Source: Marivirga salinae (GTDB lineage: Bacteria > Bacteroidota > Bacteroidia > Cytophagales > Cyclobacteriaceae). Taken from it: a stretch of 64,000 nucleotides of DNA. A program made the translations under genes and the position numbers. The notes under the pieces are model-generated. The model searched no databases and was not told the origin of the DNA. It saw nothing but the letters and a program-made list of their open reading frames with translations. The stretch is from assembly GCF_030503855.1 (NCBI RefSeq), contig NZ_CP129971.1:1247501-1311500 (forward strand), read 5' to 3'. Of this stretch, positions 8,574 to 17,760 are shown piece by piece. Each line of letters starts with the position of its first letter. The first letter of the stretch is position 1.

Positions 8574-9236
8574 ATGACTTTACATAAAGAAGGAAGGAAA
8601 ATATTATTTTTCTCATTGATAATATTCGTTGGAGTATTCTTTTTATTTGAATACGCATTAGACACACCAAATTGGGTGAATAATGCACTATTGGTTGTTT
8701 TAATAGTGCTTTACCTTGTGATTTTACAATTTTTTCGAAGCCCAAAATTTATTATTAATAAAGATGAAAAACACGTATTAGCGCCAGCTGATGGAAAAGT
8801 AGTGGTAATTGAAGACACTGAGGAGAATGAATATTTTAAAGGAAAAAGAAAGCAAATATCCATTTTCATGTCCCCAATAAATGTACATGTAAACCGGAGC
8901 CCAATCTCAGGTGTGGTGAAATTCTGTAAATACCATGCAGGGAAATATTTAGTTGCATGGCATCCTAAATCCAGTACCGAAAATGAAAGAACCACCATAG
9001 TAGTAGAAACTGGTAATGGTGTTGAAGTACTTTTCAGACAAATTGCCGGAGCTATGGCAAGAAGAATTAAGTGGTATGTAAAAGAAGGCGATATGGTGGA
9101 GCAAGGAGGTGAATTCGGTTTCATAAAATTTGGTTCTCGTGTGGATATTTATTTACCTCTTAATTCCGAAGTGAAAGTAAATATAGGAGATAAAACCAAA
9201 GGTGGTAGAACTGTTATTGCAGAATTGAAATCCTAA
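8574..9236 (+). CDS. psd: phosphatidylserine decarboxylase (short type)
   Basis: Converts phosphatidylserine to phosphatidylethanolamine. The 220-residue proenzyme has two membrane segments at residues 11-52 and a C-terminal catalytic part with PINVHVNRSP and the self-cleavage site FGSRVD. By family knowledge, cleavage between Gly187 and Ser188 leaves a pyruvoyl group on the small alpha chain. It is the short PSD form common in Bacteroidetes and archaea rather than the long E. coli form. It begins a plus-strand gene group that continues with the protease-like gene and hemC. Confidence 0.93.
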   Translation: MTLHKEGRKILFFSLIIFVGVFFLFEYALDTPNWVNNALLVVLIVLYLVILQFFRSPKFIINKDEKHVLAPADGKVVVIEDTEENEYFKGKRKQISIFMSPINVHVNRSPISGVVKFCKYHAGKYLVAWHPKSSTENERTTIVVETGNGVEVLFRQIAGAMARRIKWYVKEGDMVEQGGEFGFIKFGSRVDIYLPLNSEVKVNIGDKTKGGRTVIAELKS

Positions 9237-9238
9237 AT

Positions 9239-9685
9239 TTGAAGACCAAAAAAACCATAGGCAGAATCGATAAATTGGATTTACCTGAATTGGGATTGGT
9301 AAAAGTTCAGGCTAAAATAGATACAGGAGCTTACACTTCTGCTATTCATTGCTCCAAAATCCATATCGAGAAAGACAAAGACGGAACTGATTTATTGGTT
9401 TATACCATTAGTGCAAAGCGGTTGGGTCAGGGAATGAAAGCCAAGAAATTCAAAACTTCTGATTTTAAGTTAAAGAGAATTAAGAGTTCTAATGGGCAAG
9501 TGCAGGAGCGCTATGTAATAAAAACCAAAGTAAAAATTTTTAATAAAATTTACAATACTGAATTTTCCCTTTCCGACCGAAGTCACATGAAAAATCCTAT
9601 TTTATTGGGTAGGAAATTATTGAGTGGTAGATTTGTGGTGGATGTAACGGAGGAAAACCTTTCTTATCAATACCATCAAAAATAA
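9239..9685 (+). CDS. retropepsin-like 'ATP-dependent zinc protease' family protein
   Basis: A 148-residue protein of the Zn_protease (DUF785, PF05618) family, which has a retropepsin-like fold despite its historical name. The motif KIDTGAYTSAIH holds the Asp-Thr-Gly that in retropepsins carries the catalytic aspartate; a second conserved segment is NPILLGRKLL. The start appears to be TTG two bases after the psd stop, because no in-frame ATG occurs before the conserved motif and the next Met is deep inside. Relatives often accompany RimK-type ligases, but none is seen here. Function unproven. Confidence 0.82.
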   Translation: MKTKKTIGRIDKLDLPELGLVKVQAKIDTGAYTSAIHCSKIHIEKDKDGTDLLVYTISAKRLGQGMKAKKFKTSDFKLKRIKSSNGQVQERYVIKTKVKIFNKIYNTEFSLSDRSHMKNPILLGRKLLSGRFVVDVTEENLSYQYHQK

Positions 9686-9700
9686 TAGAAATTTAATAGG

Positions 9701-10633
9701 ATGAACATTAGAATTGGCACTCGAGGCAGTAAGTTAGCATTATGGCAAGCAGAGTATGTGAAAGATAGAATTGAGAAAGCTGGACATATTGCTGAGATTG
9801 TTGTTATTCAGACCAAAGGAGACAAGATTTTAGATGTGGCTATTTCCAAAATCGGAAGTAAAGGAGTTTTCACTGAAGAAATTGAAGCTCAACTAGTCGA
9901 AGGTAATATTGATATAGCCGTTCACAGTGCCAAGGATATGCAATCCGAATTGCCTCAAGGATTTGAATTAATAGCATTTACTGAAAGGGAAAAGGTAAAT
10001 GATGTGTTGGTTTCGCATAAAGAATCCATTGATATTAATGATAAAGAAAATCCAATTGTAATTGGAACTTCTTCCACTCGTAGAATTGCGACTTTAAAGC
10101 ATTTCTATCCGCATATTAAAACTGTAGATATCAGAGGGAATCTGCAAACACGAATCAGAAAAATGGAGGAAGGTTTATGCGATGCCATTTTGCTTGCTTA
10201 TGCGGGAGTGCATAGAATGGAATATGATGATAAAATCAAATTAGAACTTTCTACCGAAGAATTTATTCCTGCAGTAGGGCAAGGTTCTGTTGCTATCGAA
10301 GTGCATGAAAATTTATCAGATGATAAAAAGCAAATGTTGCGTTTTGCACTTAATCACAGAAATACGGAATATTGCTTGAGAGCGGAAAGAGCTTATTTGC
10401 GCCATTTGCAAGGTGGTTGTAGCATTCCAGTTTTTGGCTTGGCAAACTTAAACGCCAACTCAATTGAAATGGAAGCAGGAATTATCAGCTTGGATGGACA
10501 AGAAAGGATTTCTATGAAATTAACAGATGAAACCTCCCGAGCAGAAGAATTGGGGACATTATTAGCTCGCCAAATTTTGAAAAAAGGTGGTGACAAAGTT
10601 TTAAAAGAAATTAGAGAACAACTTTCAGAATAA
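9701..10633 (+). CDS. hemC: hydroxymethylbilane synthase (porphobilinogen deaminase)
   Basis: Polymerises four porphobilinogen units to hydroxymethylbilane in haem synthesis. The protein is 310 residues, a full-length enzyme. It starts with MNIRIGTRGSKLALWQA and has the substrate-binding arginines in GTSSTRR and DIRGN. The conserved HLQGGCSIPV loop carries Cys240, the attachment site for the dipyrromethane cofactor. No other haem gene is adjacent; it sits between the protease-like gene and a cyclophilin lipoprotein with only short spacers, so is probably co-transcribed with them. Confidence 0.96.
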   Translation: MNIRIGTRGSKLALWQAEYVKDRIEKAGHIAEIVVIQTKGDKILDVAISKIGSKGVFTEEIEAQLVEGNIDIAVHSAKDMQSELPQGFELIAFTEREKVNDVLVSHKESIDINDKENPIVIGTSSTRRIATLKHFYPHIKTVDIRGNLQTRIRKMEEGLCDAILLAYAGVHRMEYDDKIKLELSTEEFIPAVGQGSVAIEVHENLSDDKKQMLRFALNHRNTEYCLRAERAYLRHLQGGCSIPVFGLANLNANSIEMEAGIISLDGQERISMKLTDETSRAEELGTLLARQILKKGGDKVLKEIREQLSE

Positions 10634-10635
10634 TT

Positions 10636-11511
10636 ATGAAAAATAGAAACAGTTTAATTTTAGTATTTTCCCTATTGATAATTATGGCTTCATGCCAAAC
10701 TTCAAAAGATTCTATAGTGGTATTTCATACAAAATATGGTGATATGACTGCCATTCTTTATGAAGAAACCCCTAAGCATAAAGAGAATTTCCTTGAATTG
10801 GTGGAGTCAGGAAAGTATGACAGCACCATCTTCCATAGAGTAATTGAGAATTTTATGGTGCAAGGAGGGGATGTGAATCAGAAAAAAGGACTAGAAGAGG
10901 AAGAAAAAGTGAATTACACAATAGATGCTGAAATCCATCCTGATTTTTGGCATGTAAAAGGTTCTTTGGCTGCTGCTCGTCAAGGGGACAATGTAAATCC
11001 TGAAAAGAAATCTAGCGGCTCTCAATTTTACATTATTCATGGGCAAAAATTTAAGGAAGCAGATTTATTGCAAATGGCCGAAGGAAGTGTTTACCAACAA
11101 AAGAAGATGAAATTACGTGAGCTATTAGGAATGAAGAAATATGCTAATATCAGAAATGAAGTAATGGAAATGCAAAAAGCCCAAGATATGGAAGGCTTAC
11201 AAAATTTCATGGAAACTACTGCAGATTCTTTAGTTAAACAGGAATTTGGAGAGGTAGAAGTATATCAATTCAGCAATGCTCAAATAGAAGACTATGAAAC
11301 TATAGGTGGCGCTCCCCATTTAGATGGGGAATATACAGTATTCGGAAGAGTAGTGGAAGGTTTAAATGTAGTGGATTCGATTGCTACAGTAAGAACTGCA
11401 GGAGCTGATAAACCAGTAAAAGACATCTTCCTAACAGCTGAAATTGAAAAAATGTCGAAGAAAAAGATTACCGAACAATACGGATACGAATACCCTAAAG
11501 AAGAAAAGTGA
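10636..11511 (+). CDS. cyclophilin-type peptidyl-prolyl isomerase lipoprotein
   Basis: A 291-residue envelope protein with a lipoprotein signal peptide (lipobox IMASC, Cys20 acylated). The cyclophilin domain starts at VVFHTKYGDM and includes TIFHRVIENFMVQGGD and SGSQFYIIHG, with the catalytic arginine in FHRV. A helical insertion (about residues 135-205) interrupts the domain before GGAPHLDGEYTVFGRVVEG; this insertion is usual in Bacteroidetes periplasmic cyclophilins. It probably assists folding of exported proteins. Its stop overlaps the GTG start of the next gene. Confidence 0.92.
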   Translation: MKNRNSLILVFSLLIIMASCQTSKDSIVVFHTKYGDMTAILYEETPKHKENFLELVESGKYDSTIFHRVIENFMVQGGDVNQKKGLEEEEKVNYTIDAEIHPDFWHVKGSLAAARQGDNVNPEKKSSGSQFYIIHGQKFKEADLLQMAEGSVYQQKKMKLRELLGMKKYANIRNEVMEMQKAQDMEGLQNFMETTADSLVKQEFGEVEVYQFSNAQIEDYETIGGAPHLDGEYTVFGRVVEGLNVVDSIATVRTAGADKPVKDIFLTAEIEKMSKKKITEQYGYEYPKEEK

Positions 11512-12404
11512 AAATTTTAATAACAGGATCAAACGGATTATTAGGTCAGAAATTAGTCAAATTAATTACTGATCAAGGCAAGCATGAACTAATTGCCACA
11601 GCTCGAGCTAAGAATTGACTACCGAATGAGTCTGGATATATTTTTGAAAGTCTGGATATTACAAGTCAGCAGGAGGTTATGAATGTGGTTGGGAAATACA
11701 AACCTGATGTCATCATCAATACTGCTGCAATGACTAATGTAGATCAATGCGAAACGGAACAGGAAGATTGCTGGAATTTAAATGTAACTGCAGTAGAGCA
11801 TCTGATTAAAGCTTCAGAGGAATATAAAGCCTTTTTATTACAGCTTTCCACAGATTTTATTTTTGATGGAAAGGATGGTCCTTATCCAGAGGAAGCAGTT
11901 GCTAATCCTGTAAGTTATTATGGTGAAAGTAAGTTAGCGGCAGAGAAATTGATGTTAGAAAGCAAAATCGATTGGGCTATAGCTAGAACTGTTTTGGTTT
12001 ATGGCATTGCGCATGACATGAGCCGATCTAATATTATTTTGTGGGTCAAGAAATCTTTGGAAGAAGGTAAAGATATTCAAGTTGTAGATGATCAATGGAG
12101 AACTCCCACATTAGCAGAAGATTTGGCGAAAGGTTGTTTATTAATAGCTGAAAAGAAAGCCAAAGGTATTTATAATATTTCAGGGGATGATTTATTGACA
12201 CCTTATGAAATGGCAGTGAAAACAGCTGAATTCTTCAATCTCCCTCAAACCACCATGACCAAATCGGATAGTACCAAATTTAAGCAAACTGCCAAACGTC
12301 CTCCAAAAACAGGTTTTATTTTAGATAAAGCCAAACAGAATTTAGGTTATAAACCGCATTCTTTTGAAGAGGGCATTCAGGTTTTAGCTGAGCAGATAAA
12401 ATAG
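11508..12404 (+). pseudogene. RmlD-like sugar-nucleotide reductase with in-frame TGA
   Basis: Reading from GTG at 11508 gives MKILITGSNGLLGQ, the NAD(P)-binding start of a dTDP-4-dehydrorhamnose reductase-type SDR. Codon 37 (11616-11618) is TGA. The same frame then continues open to 12404 with INTAAMTNVDQCE, STDFIFDGKDGPYPE and YYGESKLAAE, the last holding the YxxxK catalytic pair. Without the stop the protein would have 298 residues, the usual length. Either this is a recent nonsense mutation (CGA to TGA fits AKNRLP), a sequence error, or the gene restarts at ATG 11679 without the cofactor glycine motif. The GTG overlaps the cyclophilin stop. Confidence 0.8.
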
Positions 12405-12595
12405 CTTTTATTTATTCTAAAGCAGTCTGATGAACATATCCATGAATTCGATTATTGGTAAAAAAGAGAATTAAACTTTTTTCATTCAGTATTGATCGAA
12501 GTAAAATAAAGGTTTGTGGAATAGACTCCATATTAATTGAAAAATGCCAAACAATAGGTTTAAACAAAGCATCTATTAATTAGAAATATATTAAG

Positions 12596-12817
12596 ATGCT
12601 TATGCCAACTTTTACAATTGTTTACAAAGATGAATCCACTAAAAATTTTGAAGCAGCAAGCAAGGAAGATCTCATAAGAGATTTCAGTTTAGAAGATGCA
12701 ACTGCATTTCAAAATGATGTGAAAGAAATCCATTGGGACGAGAAAGAATGTTTTTGTGTAGAAAACATTTCAAGTGGTGAAATTATTAAAACTGCTTTTA
12801 TTAAGAATGAGAAATAA
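12596..12817 (+). CDS. small hypothetical protein
   Basis: A 73-residue soluble, acidic protein, MPTFTIVYKDESTKNFEAAS near its start. A second ATG (12602) two codons in is equally plausible. I do not recognise a family with confidence; the alternating pattern suggests a small alpha/beta domain. It is preceded by 190 bases of non-coding sequence with no feature I can name, and faces the oxidoreductase gene convergently. Confidence 0.6.
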   Translation: MLMPTFTIVYKDESTKNFEAASKEDLIRDFSLEDATAFQNDVKEIHWDEKECFCVENISSGEIIKTAFIKNEK

Positions 12818-12835
12818 GTAAAGGAAGTTAATCCT

Positions 12836-14044
12836 TTACTCTCCATCCACAAAACTTTGTAAATAGCTAAATCTTTCTGTCAATTTACCATTTTCAGTAA
12901 TAGTCGCATTTTTGATCACGTCCTCTTTATCATCGCCAAGCAGGTGCGGCAAAACGTTTTCGATCATTTCCTGACCGAAGCTTTCAGAAGCATCTCTTGG
13001 AAGCTCACACGGTAAATTATCGACTGCCATAACGGTAATATTACTTTCTTCACTGAATTCTGGTTGAATTGTATCAGTGGTAGGGTCATAATCATACACA
13101 GGTTCATCCACTGTAGCTGGTTTTTTAGTGCTTGGAATAGAGCCCTCAATATCACAGGTTATATCTCCTATTATTCTTGTTTTAAACTCAGGACGCATGG
13201 CATCTTCCTTTGTAAAAAGAACTGGAGCACGAGGATCCCAAAAAGCACCCGCAATTAACATATCTGCAACTTTCGTATATTTAAGAAAATCCCCTTCATA
13301 AAGCCCTGGGTTTTCATAGAATTCATCTCTATTAAATGGACCACCGTCTTTTTTCCGATGATAAGTGTGGCTGCTCAATTGCGTGAAAACAGGTCGGTCA
13401 AATCTTTCATTCAAAAACTCATATGGTGAAACCTGCAGAATATCCATTCCATACATAACTTCCATAGCGCCTTTTGCTACTCTTCCTCCGCCTGTAATAG
13501 CAATTTTGATAGCGGGTAACTCCACTTTTCCAAATTCGGTTTTCATATCAGCCAAATCATAACACTCATGAGCCCGCCTGATGTGGAAAAGATTATATCG
13601 CTGACCGAATGTCCAGATAGTATTATAAGCGCCTACAATTCCTGCAAAGCGACCAAAAGCTACAATTCTTTGATTGGTTTGAGGATCTAATAAACATTCA
13701 TAATCCACTAGCTTAATCTTTTTCTCCAGGATGGTTTGTAAAAGATCTCTATTATATTCTTGTTCTTTAATGGTATGAGAAAAGAAAAAATACGTTTTTT
13801 CAGGTATTAATTTTTCCATCGGAACTTCCTTAACTCCCAAAAGAATGTCGTTATCACTAATGTCATCCACCATTTCAATTCCGTGTTGTGAGTATTCATC
13901 TGGTCGAAAGATCCTTACATCACTTTTTTGAACTTTAACATCTACCTCAAATTGGCTTGCCACCATTTGGCATTGAGCTGGAGTTAATGGTGAACGTTTA
14001 TCTACTGGTATTTTATCCTCGCGAATAATTCCTATTTTCAACAT
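12836..14044 (-). CDS. saccharopine dehydrogenase (LYS1-like)/alanine dehydrogenase-PNT family oxidoreductase
   Basis: A 402-residue NAD(P)-dependent dehydrogenase. The N-terminal AlaDh/PNT domain begins MLKIGIIREDKIPVDKRSPL, and the Rossmann part has IAITGGGRVAKGAMEVM. Resemblance is closest to lysine-forming saccharopine dehydrogenases, with RVAFGR-like, FFFSHT and GDITCDIEGS motifs. These enzymes interconvert saccharopine with lysine and 2-oxoglutarate. In a Bacteroidetes that should make lysine via diaminopimelate, a catabolic or different substrate is possible. It faces the small hypothetical gene convergently and is followed upstream by dNK. Confidence 0.78.
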   Translation of the reverse strand: MLKIGIIREDKIPVDKRSPLTPAQCQMVASQFEVDVKVQKSDVRIFRPDEYSQHGIEMVDDISDNDILLGVKEVPMEKLIPEKTYFFFSHTIKEQEYNRDLLQTILEKKIKLVDYECLLDPQTNQRIVAFGRFAGIVGAYNTIWTFGQRYNLFHIRRAHECYDLADMKTEFGKVELPAIKIAITGGGRVAKGAMEVMYGMDILQVSPYEFLNERFDRPVFTQLSSHTYHRKKDGGPFNRDEFYENPGLYEGDFLKYTKVADMLIAGAFWDPRAPVLFTKEDAMRPEFKTRIIGDITCDIEGSIPSTKKPATVDEPVYDYDPTTDTIQPEFSEESNITVMAVDNLPCELPRDASESFGQEMIENVLPHLLGDDKEDVIKNATITENGKLTERFSYLQSFVDGE

Positions 14045-14122
14045 ATAAAAAAAAGTAATAATTACAATTGAGTTAATCCTTAAAGGTATTAAAAATAGTG
14101 GAGGCTACATGAGTTTTAAAAT

Positions 14123-14770
14123 TTATTGATTAGAAAAAAGGCCATGAACTTCCGTATCTATTTTACTTACGATTAAAGCAAAATCTTCAACATTGTTTAA
14201 GTAATCTAATTGGTTGACATCAATTATCACCAATTTTCCAATGTCGTATTGCTTCACCCAAGCTTCGTAATGCTTGTTTAAGTTTTTTAGGTAATCAATC
14301 CTGATGGTTTCTTCATAATCCCTGCCTCTTTTTTCAATTTGCCCAACCAATTTTGGGATATCAGCTCGCAAATAAATAAGTAAATCAGGAGGAGTAATGA
14401 CTGAAGCCATTGAATCGAATAACTCCAAGTAATTATGGTAATCGCGGTCAGACATATTCCCTGATTCATGAAGATTTTTGGCAAAGACATAGCAATCTTC
14501 ATATATGGATCGATCTTGAACCACAGTGTGTTCACTTTCTCTGATTCTTTTAACTTGCTGAAGGCGACTGTTTAAAAAATATACTTGTAGATGGAAAGCC
14601 CATTGCTTCATGTCACTATAAAAATCTACTAGGTAAGGATTGTCTTCAACAGCCTCAAATTCAGTCCTCCAGCCATAATGATGAGATAATTTTTTAGCTA
14701 AAGTGGTTTTACCGGCACCAATATTTCCGGCTATGGCGATGTGTTTTAATTGATCCATCCTGTTTTCCAT
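14123..14770 (-). CDS. deoxynucleoside kinase
   Basis: A 215-residue dNK-type kinase that phosphorylates deoxynucleosides for salvage. The P-loop IAGNIGAGKTTLAK is at residues 12-25, the conserved DRSIYED carries the catalytic and substrate arginine, and a lid-like RGRDYEETI follows. Sequence resembles deoxyadenosine/deoxyguanosine kinases of Firmicutes and Bacteroidetes; substrate choice is not settled by sequence. Start chosen at the first ATG; a second ATG four codons later also precedes the P-loop. Confidence 0.9.
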   Translation of the reverse strand: MENRMDQLKHIAIAGNIGAGKTTLAKKLSHHYGWRTEFEAVEDNPYLVDFYSDMKQWAFHLQVYFLNSRLQQVKRIRESEHTVVQDRSIYEDCYVFAKNLHESGNMSDRDYHNYLELFDSMASVITPPDLLIYLRADIPKLVGQIEKRGRDYEETIRIDYLKNLNKHYEAWVKQYDIGKLVIIDVNQLDYLNNVEDFALIVSKIDTEVHGLFSNQ

Positions 14771-14998
14771 CTGACCACAAAAGTAAAAAATATAAGCTTT
14801 TTAACTGGTATGTTTTCCGATATAATCTTTTATAAATTTTTACTCGCTTAATTGGTTGAGAACCAAATATTTGTTTAATCTTTTAAAGTTAATTGAAACG
14901 TATGTTAAACATAAATAATAAATTATTAAACAATAAATGGCATTCTAAACCTTTTTAATCAATTAGTGTTTATCTTTTGTAACTAAATATTAAACACT

Positions 14999-15757
14999 AT
15001 GGAAACACTATTTCTAGCGGATGTCATTGACATCAAATCAGATGATCCAGTAGCATTTACCTTTTTTACAGGCTACATGGCAATGTTTGCAGCTTCTGTC
15101 TTTTTCTTTTTCGAAAGACAGCAAGTTGACGGTAAGTGGAAAACTTCACTTTTAGTATCAGGTTTAATTACTATGATTGCAGCAGTTCATTACTACTATA
15201 TGCGTGATTATTATGCTGCTACTGGTATGAATCCAACTGTATTACGTTACATCGATTGGACTTTGACAGTTCCATTAATGTGTGTAGAATTTTATTTATT
15301 GTTAAGACCAGCAGGCGCGAAGCAGAGCTTTATGTGGAAATTGATTTTCTTCTCATTAGTTATGTTAGTAGCAGGTTATATCGGTGAAGCCTTCACTGAC
15401 GGATCTATGACTCACTCTGTTACTTGGGGAGTAATTTCTACTGTCGGATATGTCTATATCTTGTATTCAGCTTGGTTTGGTGAAGCTGCGCAATTGGCTA
15501 AATCAAGCGGTAATGAATCTGTGCAAAAAGGAATTAAAGCTTTAGCGTGGTTTGTATTAGTTGGATGGGCTATTTATCCAATTGGATATATGGCAATGCC
15601 AGGTGGTTGGCTTGGTGCTGATGGAGCAGGTTTATTAAGGCCTCAAGATATGGATTTAATTTACAACATAGGTGATGCTGTTAATAAAATCGGTTTCGGT
15701 TTGGTAGTATATAGCATTGCAATGAAAGAAACTAAAAAATCTAAAGCATCAGCCTAA
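14999..15757 (+). CDS. proteorhodopsin, light-driven proton pump
   Basis: A 252-residue seven-helix microbial rhodopsin. Helix C reads RYIDWTLTVPLMCVEFYLLL: Asp86, Thr90 and Glu97 form the DTE triad typical of outward proton pumps (acceptor and donor). His64 corresponds to the His75 of marine proteorhodopsin that pairs with the acceptor. Lys230 in DAVNKIGF is the retinal Schiff-base lysine. The spectral-tuning position is Met94, usual for green-absorbing Bacteroidetes pumps. The gene stands alone with its own terminator; the retinal gene blh is not in this window. Preceding 228 bases are AT-rich; TATCTTTTG lies near the start but fits the -7 box imperfectly. Confidence 0.96.
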   Translation: METLFLADVIDIKSDDPVAFTFFTGYMAMFAASVFFFFERQQVDGKWKTSLLVSGLITMIAAVHYYYMRDYYAATGMNPTVLRYIDWTLTVPLMCVEFYLLLRPAGAKQSFMWKLIFFSLVMLVAGYIGEAFTDGSMTHSVTWGVISTVGYVYILYSAWFGEAAQLAKSSGNESVQKGIKALAWFVLVGWAIYPIGYMAMPGGWLGADGAGLLRPQDMDLIYNIGDAVNKIGFGLVVYSIAMKETKKSKASA

Positions 15758-15782
15758 TGCATTTTTTAGTTAAAATTAGTTT

Positions 15783-15812
15783 AAAAGGGATCTCAAAAGG
15801 GTCCCTTTTTTT
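15783..15812 (+). terminator. terminator of the rhodopsin gene
   Basis: AAAAGGGA pairs with TCCCTTTT across an 11-nt loop and runs into a T-tract. The downstream arm abuts the end of the convergent DUF2461 gene, and the A-rich left arm would give a T-tract on the minus strand too, so it may act both ways. Confidence 0.8.
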
Positions 15813-16482
15813 ATTCCACATTTTCAACTGCTAAGCGTAAAAATTTATTTACAGGATAAGCTTTCTCAAGTTTCTCTACACAAAATTCCACCAACTTATC
15901 AGATGTGATTTTACTAGCTGGGTAGCGTTTCATAAAATAAAATTGTTTTTGGTATAAGATAGGAATCTCTTCACCAAATTCTTTAAAAGGAGGTTTTAGT
16001 ATTTTGTTTTTGTTTCCTTGCAGTTCGCCAAATTCTTTTTTAAAACCATTTGAATTTAATGCTTCATCTAAATCCTTTTCATTATAAAGAATCTCTTGCC
16101 TTACCTTATAAATATTTTCTGTAGAAAGATCATATAATCCTCCACCTAGCCATATTCCTTCTGCATCCAAATGAACATAATATCCTGCAAATTGCTCTTT
16201 TTTAGAAATTCGGGAGATATAGGCTGCCACATTATTTTTATAGGGCTGTTTATTTTTGGAAAATCGTATGTCTCTATTGATGCGGAAAATGGCATCTTTA
16301 GGTTTGATCATGATTTCAGGATCAAACTTCTGAATGGCAAGAATTAATTCACTTACAAATGCTTTGAAAGGGTTTTTAATTTCCTTTTCATATCTTTTTC
16401 TATTCTCGTCAAACCACTCTTTATGGTTGTTTTTCTCCAGTTCTTCAAAAAACTTTACAAAATCACTACTGAAATAAGCCAT
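15811..16482 (-). CDS. DUF2461 family protein
   Basis: A 223-residue protein matching DUF2461 (TIGR02453): it begins with FFEELEKNNHKEWFDENR and has the conserved DAIFRINRDIRFSKNK and PYKNN stretch and LGGGLY later. The family is widespread in Bacteroidetes and Actinobacteria, without a demonstrated role. It is convergent with the rhodopsin gene and divergent from the J-domain gene. Confidence 0.88.
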   Translation of the reverse strand: MAYFSSDFVKFFEELEKNNHKEWFDENRKRYEKEIKNPFKAFVSELILAIQKFDPEIMIKPKDAIFRINRDIRFSKNKQPYKNNVAAYISRISKKEQFAGYYVHLDAEGIWLGGGLYDLSTENIYKVRQEILYNEKDLDEALNSNGFKKEFGELQGNKNKILKPPFKEFGEEIPILYQKQFYFMKRYPASKITSDKLVEFCVEKLEKAYPVNKFLRLAVENVE

Positions 16483-16563
16483 TGTTTCTACATTTATTGG
16501 AACTAAAATAGCAATAAATAATTGTTATGTTTGTTTAAGAATTGTTCATTTTTTTTCTCTTGC

Positions 16564-17760
16564 ATGGAAAATTATTACCAAATATTAGGTTTAAGTGAAA
16601 TGGCAACTTTATCAGAGATAAAGTCTGCCTATAAAAAGCTAGCAAAAGCTTACCATCCTGATATTAATCCATCACCAGCTGCTGAAGAGAAATTCAAATT
16701 GATTTCTACTGCTTATACGGTACTAAGCAATCATGATTTAAGACGGCAATATGATGTGAAATTAGCTCAAATGCGTCTTAATGCAAAAAGGGCAAGTATC
16801 CGTGCACAGGAGAATAAGCAAAGAGCCTATCGAAATCCGTATCAGAACTACACTTACAGGCCACCGGTTTATAAACCCACTAAAGATGCTAGTACAGAAA
16901 GGAAAGCTACATATTATGCTTTAGGAATGGTAGCATCCATTGCCATTCTAGTTTATGTAGGTGTGGCTATTTATGAATTTATTCAGGAGAGGAAGCTTCA
17001 AAATATGATTAGCCAATTCGAACAGAAGGTTCAACATGCTGACAGCCTATATTATTCTGGAAAAACTCAAGCAGCATTGAATTTTGTTGATAACATCAAA
17101 TCCATTAATAGTGATTATGTTCCAATTAAAAGATACGAAATTGATTATTTAAATTTCCGCAGAGACCAAGCCGATATTGATTATAAAAATAAAGCTTTTC
17201 AAGATGCACTTTGGGGTTATTTATTCTTTATGGAATATAGTCAAAGTCAAAACCCTGATATGCAATATAGATTAGCGGTTTGTTATAGAAATTTGAATGA
17301 GCCCAACAAAGCAGTATTTATCTTAAATAGGTTGATGAATAATAACTATAAGCGAATGAGAATGATATCGCTGATAGCCGAAATTTATAAAGAAGAATTA
17401 AATGATTATGAAGTGGCCATGCAATATTATCAAATGGGGTTGAAAAGTATATTGGCAGAATTTAAGAGTGTATATGGTAATGCTTATCGCTTATTAGTTT
17501 CTGCAGAAAGAACTCCAGAAAGTTATAAATCAATTTATTTCAATGCTGCAGAAATTTTATTTGAACAGGGAGACTACAAACAAGCATCTAAATTATTGGA
17601 ATGGGTTACCTTTTTTAAACCGGAAAAAGAATTAGGATATCAGTATTTAATTGAGTGTTATTTTCAGCTGGGTAATAAAAAGGAAGCTTGCAATATTTTA
17701 AATAAGGCAGAAAAAATGGATATTCGCCCGAAATTAAATTTTGAATTAAGCTGTAATTAA
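16564..17760 (+). CDS. J-domain protein with TPR-like repeats
   Basis: A 398-residue protein with an N-terminal DnaJ domain (residues 1-65; HPD motif in AYHPDINPS), which stimulates DnaK-type ATPases. A single membrane segment follows around residues 115-140 ([20 protein letters not shown]). The C-terminal 250 residues are helical with TPR-like units ([28 protein letters not shown]). I start at ATG 16564 because the J domain begins there. It looks like a membrane-tethered co-chaperone whose TPRs face the other side or a partner. Its stop overlaps the next start (TAATG). Confidence 0.88.
   Translation: MENYYQILGLSEMATLSEIKSAYKKLAKAYHPDINPSPAAEEKFKLISTAYTVLSNHDLRRQYDVKLAQMRLNAKRASIRAQENKQRAYRNPYQNYTYRPPVYKPTKDASTERKATYYALGMVASIAILVYVGVAIYEFIQERKLQNMISQFEQKVQHADSLYYSGKTQAALNFVDNIKSINSDYVPIKRYEIDYLNFRRDQADIDYKNKAFQDALWGYLFFMEYSQSQNPDMQYRLAVCYRNLNEPNKAVFILNRLMNNNYKRMRMISLIAEIYKEELNDYEVAMQYYQMGLKSILAEFKSVYGNAYRLLVSAERTPESYKSIYFNAAEILFEQGDYKQASKLLEWVTFFKPEKELGYQYLIECYFQLGNKKEACNILNKAEKMDIRPKLNFELSCN

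Noticed and set aside
11616..11618. Selenocysteine reading of the in-frame TGA
   Set aside because: No SECIS-like stem was seen next to it, the position in RmlD-like proteins is not a catalytic cysteine, and an arginine codon fits better.
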